The notes under the pieces: model-generated
Databases searched by the model: none
The model's input: the letters and a program-made list of their open reading frames with translations, nothing else
Told to the model about the DNA's origin: nothing
Made by a program: the position numbers and the translations under genes
Assembly: GCA_947631195.1 (NCBI GenBank)
Contig: CANRKK010000001.1
Location: 62,001 to 126,000, forward strand
Reading direction: 5' to 3'
Length of the DNA: 64,000 bases
Origin: an uncultured Clostridia bacterium
GTDB taxonomy: Bacteria > Bacillota > Clostridia > Christensenellales > Borkfalkiaceae
Shown: one piece after another, positions 30,314-40,035 of the stretch
Layout: each line of letters starts with the position of its first letter
Position numbering within the stretch: the first letter of the stretch is position 1

Positions 30314-32409
30314 AAGTAGTTTTGGCAAAGCACGGCGGCTTTTGCGCCGGTGTAAAATATGCCGTTGAAACGGCCATGTCGCTCGGGGGCGGCAACAATT
30401 ATGTGCTGGGCGAGATTATACATAATCCCGACGTGGTAAAGGAATTGGCCGACAGGGGCCTGAAGGAGGTAGACAGCCTCGACCTTGTGCCCGACGGGGC
30501 TACGGTTGTATTCCGGTCACACGGCGTTCCCCAAAACTATTATCTCGAATGTGAAAAAAGGAACATCAAAATCGTAGACTGCACCTGTAAATTTGTGCGG
30601 CGCACGCAGACAATCGTCAGCGAGCAACATGCGCTCGGCAGGCACATTGTGATTGTGGGTGAGGCGGGCCATCCCGAGGTTGACGGACTGCTCGGCTGGT
30701 GCGACGGAGAGGCAACGGTGTTGGGCGGCGGTGAAATCCCCGACGATTTGCGGCACAAAGACCTTGCGGTAGTCTGCCAAACTACGTTTGCAGAGGAAAA
30801 ATTTGAAAAAATAATAAAAAATATTAAAAAAGTTTGTGAAAAAACAGTTGCTGTTTTCAAGACTATTTGTTATACTACTATAGAACGGCAAAACGAAGTT
30901 GAAGAGCTTTCAACGCAATGCGAAGCTGTTTTGGTAATAGGCGGGCTGAACAGTAGCAATACGAACAAGCTGTATGAAATTGCTGCCGCCCATTGCAAAA
31001 ATGTTTTCAGGATTGCGTCGGCAACCGATTTTGACGTTTCAAAAATAAAAAATTTTAAAAGTTTAGGTATTGTTTCCGGGGCGTCGACTCCGGATGCGCA
31101 AACTCGGGAGGTTCTCTTAAAGATGGCAGAAAACACAGAAGTGAAGGCAACTAATGTTATGGATGAAGTAGTTGCTAAAATTGACAACGAGTCGAAGTTC
31201 AAAAAGGGACAAACCGTCACGGCTACCATATCTCAGGCAACCGAAGACGGATTGCAGATCCTTTTGCCTTTCTCCAAAAAGGAAGTGGCGTTGAGCAAAG
31301 ATGAGCTGGACTGCGAAGAATACAGGGCTGAAGACTACGTTGGCAAAATCGGTGAACCTATCGAGTTGCTGGTTGTCGACCTTAAACCCACACTCAAATT
31401 ATCGCAGAAAATGATAAAACTCTTGCAGCAAGAAGAAGCGTTGAGCGCCGAAATAGAATCGGGTAAAGAGTTTTCTGTTGTCTGCACCGGATATAACAAA
31501 GGCGGACTCACTGCCCAGCTCGGCACATATTCCGTGTTTGTCCCCGCAAAAGAAATCAGACCCGGTTTTGTAAAGGATTTGACCAAGTATGAAGGCAAAA
31601 CGTTGAGACTTCGCGCACTTGAAGTTAAAAAGACGGGCAGAAAAGAAATAATTGCCTCCCAGCGCGTTATTTTGCAAGAAGAGCGCGACGCAAGGGAAGC
31701 CGCCAAAGCGGAAAAGGAAGCCGAGTTCTTTGCCAATATCCATGTGGACGATATTGTAGATGGTAAGGTTGAAAGGGTTACCAACTTCGGCGCGTTTGTA
31801 TCGGTCAACGGTTTTGACTGCCTTGCGCACATTTCCGACATTTCATGGACGGGCGTAAGCGCGGTTACCGACGTATTGGAAATCGGCAAAACCTATCAGT
31901 TCAAAGTATTAAAAGTAGATGTAGATAACAAGAAAGTATCTATAGGTTATAAACAGCTTCAGCCCCAGCCTTGGGATCTTGTATCCGAAAAATATGCCGT
32001 CGGCGAAGTTATCCACGGCAAGGTTGTAAGGATTGTGCCGTTCGGCGCTTTTGTTGAAGTTGAAAAAGGTGTTGACGGACTTGTTCATGTGTCCCAGATA
32101 AGCCACGAAAGAATCGAAACGCCGTCAACGGTATTGAACGTCGGCGACGAGGTTGACGCAAAGATAATCGCAATCGATCCCGCCGCAAAGAAGATGAATC
32201 TTTCGATAAAGGCTCTGTTGCCCGAAGGCGAGAGGAAAAAATCACGCAAGCCCGCTGAAGGCGAGGACGGCGAAAAACCTGAAAAGCGTTCACGTTCGCC
32301 CAAGAAAACGGTTAATACCGACGAATATTCCGACTGGTCGGACGCAGGCAGCGGATCGGTGGGCATCTCTATGGCCGACATACTTGCGGACGCACAAAAA
32401 AATAAGTAA
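30310..32409 (+). CDS. ispH: fusion: IspH (HMBPP reductase) + S1 RNA-binding domains
   Basis: MKVVLAKHGGFCAGVKYAVE, FRSHGVPQ, VCQTTF, GASTPD; then repeated S1 domains (VDGLVHVSQIS). Confidence 0.95.
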   Translation: MKVVLAKHGGFCAGVKYAVETAMSLGGGNNYVLGEIIHNPDVVKELADRGLKEVDSLDLVPDGATVVFRSHGVPQNYYLECEKRNIKIVDCTCKFVRRTQTIVSEQHALGRHIVIVGEAGHPEVDGLLGWCDGEATVLGGGEIPDDLRHKDLAVVCQTTFAEEKFEKIIKNIKKVCEKTVAVFKTICYTTIERQNEVEELSTQCEAVLVIGGLNSSNTNKLYEIAAAHCKNVFRIASATDFDVSKIKNFKSLGIVSGASTPDAQTREVLLKMAENTEVKATNVMDEVVAKIDNESKFKKGQTVTATISQATEDGLQILLPFSKKEVALSKDELDCEEYRAEDYVGKIGEPIELLVVDLKPTLKLSQKMIKLLQQEEALSAEIESGKEFSVVCTGYNKGGLTAQLGTYSVFVPAKEIRPGFVKDLTKYEGKTLRLRALEVKKTGRKEIIASQRVILQEERDAREAAKAEKEAEFFANIHVDDIVDGKVERVTNFGAFVSVNGFDCLAHISDISWTGVSAVTDVLEIGKTYQFKVLKVDVDNKKVSIGYKQLQPQPWDLVSEKYAVGEVIHGKVVRIVPFGAFVEVEKGVDGLVHVSQISHERIETPSTVLNVGDEVDAKIIAIDPAAKKMNLSIKALLPEGERKKSRKPAEGEDGEKPEKRSRSPKKTVNTDEYSDWSDAGSGSVGISMADILADAQKNK

Positions 32410-32420
32410 AAATTATTTAA

Positions 32421-32453
32421 TGAACCGCCGAATTTTTCGGCGGTTTCTTTTTA
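32421..32453 (+). terminator. intrinsic terminator after ispH-S1
   Basis: AACCGCCGAATTTTTCGGCGGTTTCTTTTT. Confidence 0.85.
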
Positions 32454-32476
32454 ATGCAGAATGTTAAAGGAGAATT

Positions 32477-33310
32477 ATGATAGGGGCGATAATAGGCGAC
32501 ATTGTCGGCAGCAGATTCGAATTTATCGAAGACGATAACCGTGGTAAAAATTTTAAATTTTTTACGGGAACCTGTTGTGCCACGGACGATACTTTTATGA
32601 CCGTGGCGATAGCACAGGCGCTGTTTTTATGCAAGGGCGACTACTCAACCCTTGCCGACAAGACAATAAACTGCATGCGCGCCGCTGCAAGGGCTCATCC
32701 CAATACGGGGTGGGGCGAAAAGTTTTATCGTTGGCTGTTCGACGGCAATTCCACGTCGCCGATAAACAGTTACGGCAACGGAGCCGGAATGAGGATAAGC
32801 CCCGTTGGTTGGGTCGCAGATTCCGAAACGCAACTAAAATCGCTGGCAAACATAGTTACAGGCGTAACTCACAATCATCCCGAAGGCCTGAAGGGGGGCG
32901 AGGCAATTGCGCTCTGCGTTTATCTTGCGCGCATTGGCGCAGATAAACAGACCATCAGAAAGCGCGCCGCAGAATATTATCCCATATTAAACGATAAATC
33001 TTTCACCATTCCAAGCCTGCAAATCTCATATGGATATGACGAGCTCGGGAATTGGGTGACGTGCCAAGGGAGCGTTCCCCATGCGATTTTGGCATTTTTG
33101 GAGAGCGACGGCTTTGAAGACGCAGTCCGCAACGCCGTGTCGATCGGCGGAGATTCTGATACGATAGGGGCGATGGCGGGAAGTATAGCGGAGGCCTATT
33201 ACGGGGTGCCGACCGAGCTGGAAGAGCAGGCGCTTTCATATCTCTCCGACGATCTGAAAGGAATTTATTATGCGTTTGAACTTATCAGAAAGCGTCGGGT
33301 GGCAAGATAA
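32477..33310 (+). CDS. ADP-ribosylglycohydrolase family protein
   Basis: GAIIGDIVGSRFEF, TDDTFMTVAIAQAL, SIGGDSDTIGAMAGSIAEAYYG. Confidence 0.92.
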   Translation: MIGAIIGDIVGSRFEFIEDDNRGKNFKFFTGTCCATDDTFMTVAIAQALFLCKGDYSTLADKTINCMRAAARAHPNTGWGEKFYRWLFDGNSTSPINSYGNGAGMRISPVGWVADSETQLKSLANIVTGVTHNHPEGLKGGEAIALCVYLARIGADKQTIRKRAAEYYPILNDKSFTIPSLQISYGYDELGNWVTCQGSVPHAILAFLESDGFEDAVRNAVSIGGDSDTIGAMAGSIAEAYYGVPTELEEQALSYLSDDLKGIYYAFELIRKRRVAR

Positions 33311-33333
33311 GTAAAAAACTTCACAGCACTATC

Positions 33334-33708
33334 TTATAAGTCAATGTTTGCTATGATTGAAATGGCCTGAATGAAGTAACCGAGATGGTTTTGTACGTAG
33401 ACGAGGCTGTTCGTCGGCATAGTCATGACGAATGCACCGTTATTTTCCTCTATAAAAAATCTTTCCTTGATTGCGTCTAATTTTTCCCGATAGTTTTCAA
33501 TCCTGATATCTTTCAATTCAAGATAATCCATGGTTGTTCCGCAGTCTGAAATTACGGGTCTGCCGTCTTCCGTTTCGGAAAATCTCAAAGCAATGCTTTC
33601 ATCACTGTCAATGTGATAAAACGGCAAGGCGATAAAAACGGCATCGCCGTTATTTCTTACCGTTATGTCTTTTCTGTATTGGTCTAACAGCTCTGCAATA
33701 TCAATCAT
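33334..33708 (-). CDS. DUF1828-like domain protein
   Basis: 124 aa; DAVFIALPFYHIDSDESIALRFSETEDGRPVISDCGTTMDYLEL. Confidence 0.6.
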   Translation of the reverse strand: MIDIAELLDQYRKDITVRNNGDAVFIALPFYHIDSDESIALRFSETEDGRPVISDCGTTMDYLELKDIRIENYREKLDAIKERFFIEENNGAFVMTMPTNSLVYVQNHLGYFIQAISIIANIDL

Positions 33709-33813
33709 AGGGATTCCCTCGCAACTGAATTTTTTCCATTATACCACAAAATGTTGTTTCAAATATTAAATCATGTAAATTTATTTAAAATTTTTAAAAA
33801 AATGTGTAAACAG

Positions 33814-33841
33814 TTTAACGGGGCCCCGCTTGGGGTATTAA
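33814..33841 (+). promoter_or_regulatory. candidate htpG promoter with GC-rich palindromic spacer
   Basis: TTTAAC-(GGGGCCCCGCTTGGGG)-TATTAA. Confidence 0.4.
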
Positions 33842-33871
33842 ATAAGTGTTATACGATTTTGGAGGCATAGT

Positions 33872-35710
33872 ATGCAAAAACAGGGTAATATCAAAATTTC
33901 AAGCGAAAACATGATGCCGATCATAAAAAAATGGCTCTATTCGGATAAAGATATATTTTTACGCGAGATAGTTGCCAACGGCATCGACGCAATAACCAAA
34001 TATAATAAACTTGTTTCAATGGGGGAAGCCGAAGCGGATGAAAGCGGCTATTCCGTAAAGATATCGGTAGATAAAAAAGCCAAAACGCTTACCGTTGAGG
34101 ATAACGGCATAGGTATGACCGCGGAGGAAGTAGAAAATTACATAACCCAGATAGCTTTTTCGGGCGCTTCGGATTTTATCGAAAAGTACGAAAAGGCGGG
34201 CGGCGACGGCATAATAGGGCACTTCGGGCTCGGTTTTTATTCGGCCTATATGGTATCCGAAAACGTTGAAATATTTACCAAATCCTATAGAGACGAGCCC
34301 GCCGTGCACTGGGTAAGCGACGGCAATTCCACTTATACGCTTGAGGACTGCCAAAAGGACGGCCGCGGCACAAAAGTTGTGCTGCATATCGCCCCGGAAG
34401 AAAAGGAATTTTTGGAAGAAAGCACAATAAAAAATCTTGTTAAAAAGTATTGTTCGTTCATGCCCTATAATGTTTACGTCAACTTTAAGGGGGACGGCAA
34501 GGATGAACCGCTGAACACAACCACGCCGCTATACGCAAAATTGCCCAAAGATTGTACGGACGACGACTATAAAAAGTTTTACACCGATACATTCATGGAT
34601 TATAACGAGCCGATATTTTGGGTTCATTTAAATATGGATTATCCCTTTAAGCTGAAGGGTATCTTGTATTTCCCCAAAGTGAGAAACAAATTGGAGCTTG
34701 AGCGCGGCAAAGTAAAGTTGTATTGCAACCAGGTATTTATTGCCGACAACATAAAGGAAGTGATTCCCGAATATTTAATGCTTCTGAACGGCGTTATCGA
34801 TTGCCCCGATATACCGCTCAACGTGTCGCGCAGCTTTTTGCAAAACGACAAGCAAGTGCAAAAAATCAGCAAGCACATAGTTAAAAAGGTTGCGGACAAG
34901 CTCACTTCCCTGTACAAAAATGACCGCAGCAAATATGAAAAGTGCTGGGAGGATATCGCCAACTTTATAAAATTCGGATGCATAAAGGATAATGATTTTT
35001 ACGAAAAAGTAAAGGATATCATAATCTATAAAAATATCGAAGATAAATATGTGAGCGTAACGGAGCTTATGCCCGCTGAAACCGCCGGGGAAAATAAATC
35101 GGAAAACTCGGAGGAAAAGACGGAGGACAAAGTCCCCGAGCCCAAAACAATTTATTATGTTTCAGACGCGGAACAGCAGGCGCAATATATCCAGCTGTTT
35201 AAGGACGAAGGCTTGACGGCGATTTGCTGCGATAATTTTATAGACCCGCATTTTTTAAGTTATCTCGAATATAAGACGCCCGACAAAATCAAATTTATGC
35301 GCATTGACGCCGACATTGACGGTGCGCTCAAGGATAGTGCGGGCGGCGACGACTCTGTGATTGCCGATATCTTTAAACAGGCGCTGAACGACGACAAGAT
35401 CACCGTAAAAACCGAAAAGCTGAAAAACGAAGAAATTCCCGCCGTTATCGTCGTTGACGAATATATGAGGAGATACAGCGAGATGGGGCAGTTTTACGGC
35501 ATGAGCGAGGGCGACCTCGGCAAAACGCTGATAGTAAATTTGGCTTGCCCGATAATCGGCAAACTAAAAGAGCTTGACGACGACAAGCAGAAATTTGTTG
35601 CCAAATATGTTTATTTGCTTGCCTTGATGGCCTTTAAAAAACTTACGCCCGAGGAGCTTACGCAATTCCGCGAGTGCAATTTGACCGTTCTTAAAGAATA
35701 TATCAAATAA
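33872..35710 (+). CDS. htpG: molecular chaperone HtpG (Hsp90)
   Basis: FLREIVANGIDAITKY, DNGIGMTAEEV, GHFGLGFYSAYMV. Confidence 0.96.
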   Translation: MQKQGNIKISSENMMPIIKKWLYSDKDIFLREIVANGIDAITKYNKLVSMGEAEADESGYSVKISVDKKAKTLTVEDNGIGMTAEEVENYITQIAFSGASDFIEKYEKAGGDGIIGHFGLGFYSAYMVSENVEIFTKSYRDEPAVHWVSDGNSTYTLEDCQKDGRGTKVVLHIAPEEKEFLEESTIKNLVKKYCSFMPYNVYVNFKGDGKDEPLNTTTPLYAKLPKDCTDDDYKKFYTDTFMDYNEPIFWVHLNMDYPFKLKGILYFPKVRNKLELERGKVKLYCNQVFIADNIKEVIPEYLMLLNGVIDCPDIPLNVSRSFLQNDKQVQKISKHIVKKVADKLTSLYKNDRSKYEKCWEDIANFIKFGCIKDNDFYEKVKDIIIYKNIEDKYVSVTELMPAETAGENKSENSEEKTEDKVPEPKTIYYVSDAEQQAQYIQLFKDEGLTAICCDNFIDPHFLSYLEYKTPDKIKFMRIDADIDGALKDSAGGDDSVIADIFKQALNDDKITVKTEKLKNEEIPAVIVVDEYMRRYSEMGQFYGMSEGDLGKTLIVNLACPIIGKLKELDDDKQKFVAKYVYLLALMAFKKLTPEELTQFRECNLTVLKEYIK

Positions 35711-35724
35711 AAAATCCGTATGTG

Positions 35725-35762
35725 CGCGCCGCCGATAAATCAAAGCGGCGCGCTGATTTTAT
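35725..35762 (+). terminator. intrinsic terminator after htpG
   Basis: GCGCGCCGC...GCGGCGCGC-TGATTTT. Confidence 0.75.
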
Positions 35763-35842
35763 AAATAATTGCAATTTTTTTTAAATCTGTCTTGAAATAT
35801 TGATTATAATATGGTAAAATATGTTAGGTATGGTAAGGGATT

Positions 35843-37675
35843 ATGTCCACAGATCTTGAGCTTAAAAAATTTCATGACGGAATTAATTTTAACGCTTACA
35901 GATTTTTCGGGTGCCATAAAACCGACGGCGGCTATATCTTCAGAGTGTGGGCCCCGCATGCCAAACAGGTTTTTATAGTTCTGAACGGCGGAGCGTCCGT
36001 TGAAATGTCAGTTCTTTCGGACGGCGAATGTTACGAGGCAACCGTTTGGGCGGAGCAGGGCGATAAATACCGTTTTGAAATATTGACCTATGACGGAAGA
36101 TTGTTACGTAAAGCCGATCCGTACGCGTTTAAATCGGATTATCCCGATTCGTTTGATTCGGTAGTTTACGATTTGCCCGAAAGATCGGCATACCGCGGGC
36201 AGGAGCAGCCCATAAATTACTCCGAACCGATAAACATTTTCGAAGTCAATCTCCTGTCATGGAAGCGCGGTGCAGGCAACCGCTACTTAACCTATACCGA
36301 GCTTGTCGAACAACTTGTTCCCTACGTCAAAAAAATGGGCTACACCCATGTGGAATTTATGCCCGTGACGGAATTTCCGTACGACGGCTCGTGGGGATAT
36401 CAGGTTACGGGATATTTTTCCCCGACGGCGCGCCTCGGCTCTCCCGACGGGTTTAAAAAATTGGTTGACGCGTTCCACGACTGCGGCATTAAAGTTATAG
36501 TGGACTGGGTGCCCGCGCACTTCCCCAAGGATGATTTCGGGCTATACGAATTTGACGGACAACCCCTGTATGAATGTCCGCTTTGGGACCGAATGGAGCA
36601 CAGCGGCTGGGGTACACGCAAATTTGATTTCGGCAGGGGAGAAGTAGACAGTTTTTTGCTGTCAAGCGCATATTTCTTCTTTGATATATACCGTATCGAC
36701 GGGTTGCGCGTAGACGCCGTGGCCTCGATGCTCTACCTCGATTACGATAAAAAATGCGGCGACTTTACGCCCAATATCTACGGCGATAACCGCAATCTCG
36801 AGGCCATAGCCTTTATAAAAAAGTTCAATTCCGTCATCAAGCGCGATTTTCCGGGCGCAATAACCGTTGCCGAAGAATCCACAACTTTTAACGGCGTTAC
36901 GCAGCGGATTGAGGACGGCGGGCTGGGATTTGACTTTAAATGGAATATGGGCTGGATGAACGACGTTTTGTTTTATTGCAGGCAGGACCCGTATTTCCGT
37001 AACCATCACCACAACAAAATGACCTTCTCGCTCGTGTACGCTTTTTCCGAAAGATACATTTTACCGCTTTCCCACGACGAAGTGGTGCACGTTAAGGGCT
37101 CAATAATAAATAAGATGCCGGGCTCGTACGACGACAAGTTTGCGGGAGAAAGAGAACTGCTCGCCTTTATGTACGCCCACCCCGGGAAAAAACTCAACTT
37201 TATGGGCTATGAAATAGCGCAGTTTAAAGAGTGGGACTACAGAGAGGGCATAGAATATTTTTTAAAAAAGTTTGAAAAACATAAAAAGATGACCGAATTC
37301 GTCCGTTGCGTCAACAATCTGTACAGGCAGGAAAAAGCTCTGTATGAGATCGACGAAAGCTGGAAAGGATTTGAGTGGCTGGTTGTAGACGATAAATTCA
37401 ATAATTTTTTTGCCTTTAACCGCTATGCCGCAGACGGGGAATGTTTGACGGTGATAGCCAATTTTTCCGGGGTGGACATACACGGATACGGAATACGCGT
37501 AAAAGAGGGCAAATACCGTATTATTTTCAATACCGACAGCAAAAAATTCGGCGGCGAAGGAAAAATACGGAAAAGAGTTATTTATTCCGGGAAACAAACA
37601 GGTCAAAACGGTGAACCTATGATTTTCGTCGACGTTCCCAAATTGACTTGTATGTATTTAAAAAAAGAAAATTAA
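35843..37675 (+). CDS. glgB: 1,4-alpha-glucan branching enzyme
   Basis: YTHVEFMPVTEFPYDGSWGYQVTGYF, GLRVDAVASMLY, LPLSHDEVVH; promoter TTGAAA-N17-TAAAAT. Confidence 0.96.
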   Translation: MSTDLELKKFHDGINFNAYRFFGCHKTDGGYIFRVWAPHAKQVFIVLNGGASVEMSVLSDGECYEATVWAEQGDKYRFEILTYDGRLLRKADPYAFKSDYPDSFDSVVYDLPERSAYRGQEQPINYSEPINIFEVNLLSWKRGAGNRYLTYTELVEQLVPYVKKMGYTHVEFMPVTEFPYDGSWGYQVTGYFSPTARLGSPDGFKKLVDAFHDCGIKVIVDWVPAHFPKDDFGLYEFDGQPLYECPLWDRMEHSGWGTRKFDFGRGEVDSFLLSSAYFFFDIYRIDGLRVDAVASMLYLDYDKKCGDFTPNIYGDNRNLEAIAFIKKFNSVIKRDFPGAITVAEESTTFNGVTQRIEDGGLGFDFKWNMGWMNDVLFYCRQDPYFRNHHHNKMTFSLVYAFSERYILPLSHDEVVHVKGSIINKMPGSYDDKFAGERELLAFMYAHPGKKLNFMGYEIAQFKEWDYREGIEYFLKKFEKHKKMTEFVRCVNNLYRQEKALYEIDESWKGFEWLVVDDKFNNFFAFNRYAADGECLTVIANFSGVDIHGYGIRVKEGKYRIIFNTDSKKFGGEGKIRKRVIYSGKQTGQNGEPMIFVDVPKLTCMYLKKEN

Positions 37676-37693
37676 TATTTGGGGGATTTAGCA

Positions 37694-38896
37694 ATGCTAA
37701 GAAAAAAAGAATGTGTTGCCATGTTGCTTGCAGGCGGGCAGGGTTCAAGACTGTACGCCCTGACGAGTAACATAGCAAAACCTGCTGTTTCGTTCGGTTC
37801 AAAGTACAGAATCATCGATTTCCCGCTTTCGAACTGCATAAACTCCGGAATTGATACCGTCGGTGTGCTCACCCAGTATCAACCCCTTGTTTTGAACGAA
37901 TACGTCGGCAACGGACAGCCTTGGGACCTTGACAGAACGTTCGGCGGCGTACATATCCTGTCGCCCTATGAGGCCAAAACGGATACGTCATGGTATAAGG
38001 GCACCGCAAACGCGATCTATCAGAATATCAGGTTTATGAAGATGTATGACCCTGAGTATGTTTTAATACTTTCGGGCGACCATATATATAAAATGGACTA
38101 TGATAAGATGTTGTCCGCGCATAAAGCGGCGGGGGCCGACTGCACTATAGCATGTATGCAGGTACCCATGAAGGAAGCCTCGAGATTCGGTATTTTAAAC
38201 ACAAATCCCGACGGCACGATTTACGAATTCGAAGAAAAGCCCAAGCAGCCCAAGAGCGATCTGGCCTCGATGGGCATATATGTTTTCACGGCGTCGAAGT
38301 TGTTTAAGTATCTTGAAGAGGATGACAAGGACCCCAACTCCGAAAAGGATTTCGGCAAAAATATTTTGCCCAAGATGCTTGCCGCAGGCGAAAAAATGTA
38401 TTCCTACCGCTTTGAAGGCTATTGGAAGGACGTCGGCACCATAAGCTCCCTGTGGGAAGCGAATATGGATTTATTGGGAGTGACTCCCAATTTTGAGTTG
38501 GCCGATAAGGACAGAGTTATCCATTCGAGAAGTCCTCTTGCGCCCCCGGCGTACGTTGAAGGGGAGGTTATCAACTCCATCGTTGCCACTGGCGGTGAAA
38601 TAGAGGGCAAGGTTGTAAATTCGGTTGTAGGCACAAACTGCACGATTGAAAAAGGCGCAGAAGTTGTTGACTGTGTTCTTATGGGCAATATAACCGTTAA
38701 GGCGGGGGCAAAACTCAACTATGCCATTATCGACGAGGACGTCGTTATTGGCGAAAATGCAGTTATCGGAGCAGAAAAGGCCGAAGCTGAAAAGGTTGAA
38801 AGCAAAACTTCCGGTATAACAGTGCTCGGCAGAGGAATAACCGTAAGCAAAAACGGCAAAGTTCCCGCAGGCGAGATAGTGGATAAAAACGTTTAA
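37694..38896 (+). CDS. glgC: glucose-1-phosphate adenylyltransferase
   Basis: [39 protein letters not shown]. Confidence 0.95.
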   Translation: MLRKKECVAMLLAGGQGSRLYALTSNIAKPAVSFGSKYRIIDFPLSNCINSGIDTVGVLTQYQPLVLNEYVGNGQPWDLDRTFGGVHILSPYEAKTDTSWYKGTANAIYQNIRFMKMYDPEYVLILSGDHIYKMDYDKMLSAHKAAGADCTIACMQVPMKEASRFGILNTNPDGTIYEFEEKPKQPKSDLASMGIYVFTASKLFKYLEEDDKDPNSEKDFGKNILPKMLAAGEKMYSYRFEGYWKDVGTISSLWEANMDLLGVTPNFELADKDRVIHSRSPLAPPAYVEGEVINSIVATGGEIEGKVVNSVVGTNCTIEKGAEVVDCVLMGNITVKAGAKLNYAIIDEDVVIGENAVIGAEKAEAEKVESKTSGITVLGRGITVSKNGKVPAGEIVDKNV

Positions 38897-38910
38897 GGGG
38901 GAAACAGAAT

Positions 38911-40017
38911 ATGGCAACTACAGTTGGTGTTATTTTTTCAAGTATAAACGAACAGGACATACCTGAACTGACCAAAATGCGCTCTACGGGATCCGTTCCC
39001 TACGGCGGCAGATACCGCCTTGTCGACTTTGCGCTTTCCAATATGGTAAATTCGGGCATAACTACGGTCGGCATGGTAACCAAGAATAATTACCAGTCCC
39101 TTATGGACCATCTCGGCACGGGCAAATATTGGGATTTGGCAAGAAAGGAAGGGGGACTGATTTTGTTGCCTCCTTACAGCGGCGAGTCCGAAACGCTTTA
39201 CAAGAACCGTTTGGAAGCGTTAAAGGGTGCTACGGCTTTCCTTAAAAAGGCCAAAGAGGATTTTGTCGTACTTGCGGACAGCGACGCGGTTTACAAACTT
39301 GATTACAGCAAAGTTATCGATGCGCACATCAAGAACAATGCCGATATAACTATGGTGTATCACGAGCATGAACTTACCAAGTCTCATTATTATATGACAT
39401 TTGAGACAGACAAAAACGATAAGATTACCGATATACAAATCAATCCCACGCCCGGCGGGATAAAGAAAAACTATATCAACGTTATGGTTGCGCGCAGGTC
39501 GTTCCTGCTCAGGCTTGTACAGGACGGCATACAGCACGGCTATACAAGTTTCGGCAAAGATATTCTTAGCCCCGGCGTTAAGACGTACAACCTGTATGCC
39601 TATAAGTTCGACGGCTACTACGCGAATATCAATTCCTTAAATGCGTATTTCAATGCCAATATGGATCTCTTGAAAAAGGACGTAAGGCAGGAAATTTACG
39701 GCGAGCGCGACATCTACACCAAGGTTAACGACAGTGCGCCCGCAAAATTTGCTCCTTCCGCAATCGTTAAAAATTCGCTTATTTCCGACGGTTGCTTAAT
39801 TGAAGGCACGGTTGAAAACTGCGTTCTTTTCCGCGGCGTAAAAATAGGCAAGGGATCGGTCGTTAAAAATTGTATCTTAATGACGGACAATATCGTTGGC
39901 GAAAACTGCAACCTCGCATATGTAGTCAGCGATAAAAACGCAGTGATCCGCGACAACAGAGTGCTTGCAGGCTGCGAAATTCAACCTTATTTCATCAACA
40001 AGGGCTCTTTGATATAA
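38911..40017 (+). CDS. glgD: glucose-1-phosphate adenylyltransferase regulatory subunit GlgD
   Basis: GlgC-like without the GGQGSR motif; RLVDFALSNMVNSGI; follows glgC. Confidence 0.92.
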   Translation: MATTVGVIFSSINEQDIPELTKMRSTGSVPYGGRYRLVDFALSNMVNSGITTVGMVTKNNYQSLMDHLGTGKYWDLARKEGGLILLPPYSGESETLYKNRLEALKGATAFLKKAKEDFVVLADSDAVYKLDYSKVIDAHIKNNADITMVYHEHELTKSHYYMTFETDKNDKITDIQINPTPGGIKKNYINVMVARRSFLLRLVQDGIQHGYTSFGKDILSPGVKTYNLYAYKFDGYYANINSLNAYFNANMDLLKKDVRQEIYGERDIYTKVNDSAPAKFAPSAIVKNSLISDGCLIEGTVENCVLFRGVKIGKGSVVKNCILMTDNIVGENCNLAYVVSDKNAVIRDNRVLAGCEIQPYFINKGSLI

Positions 40018-40035
40018 TTTTAAGGAGGAAACGAT

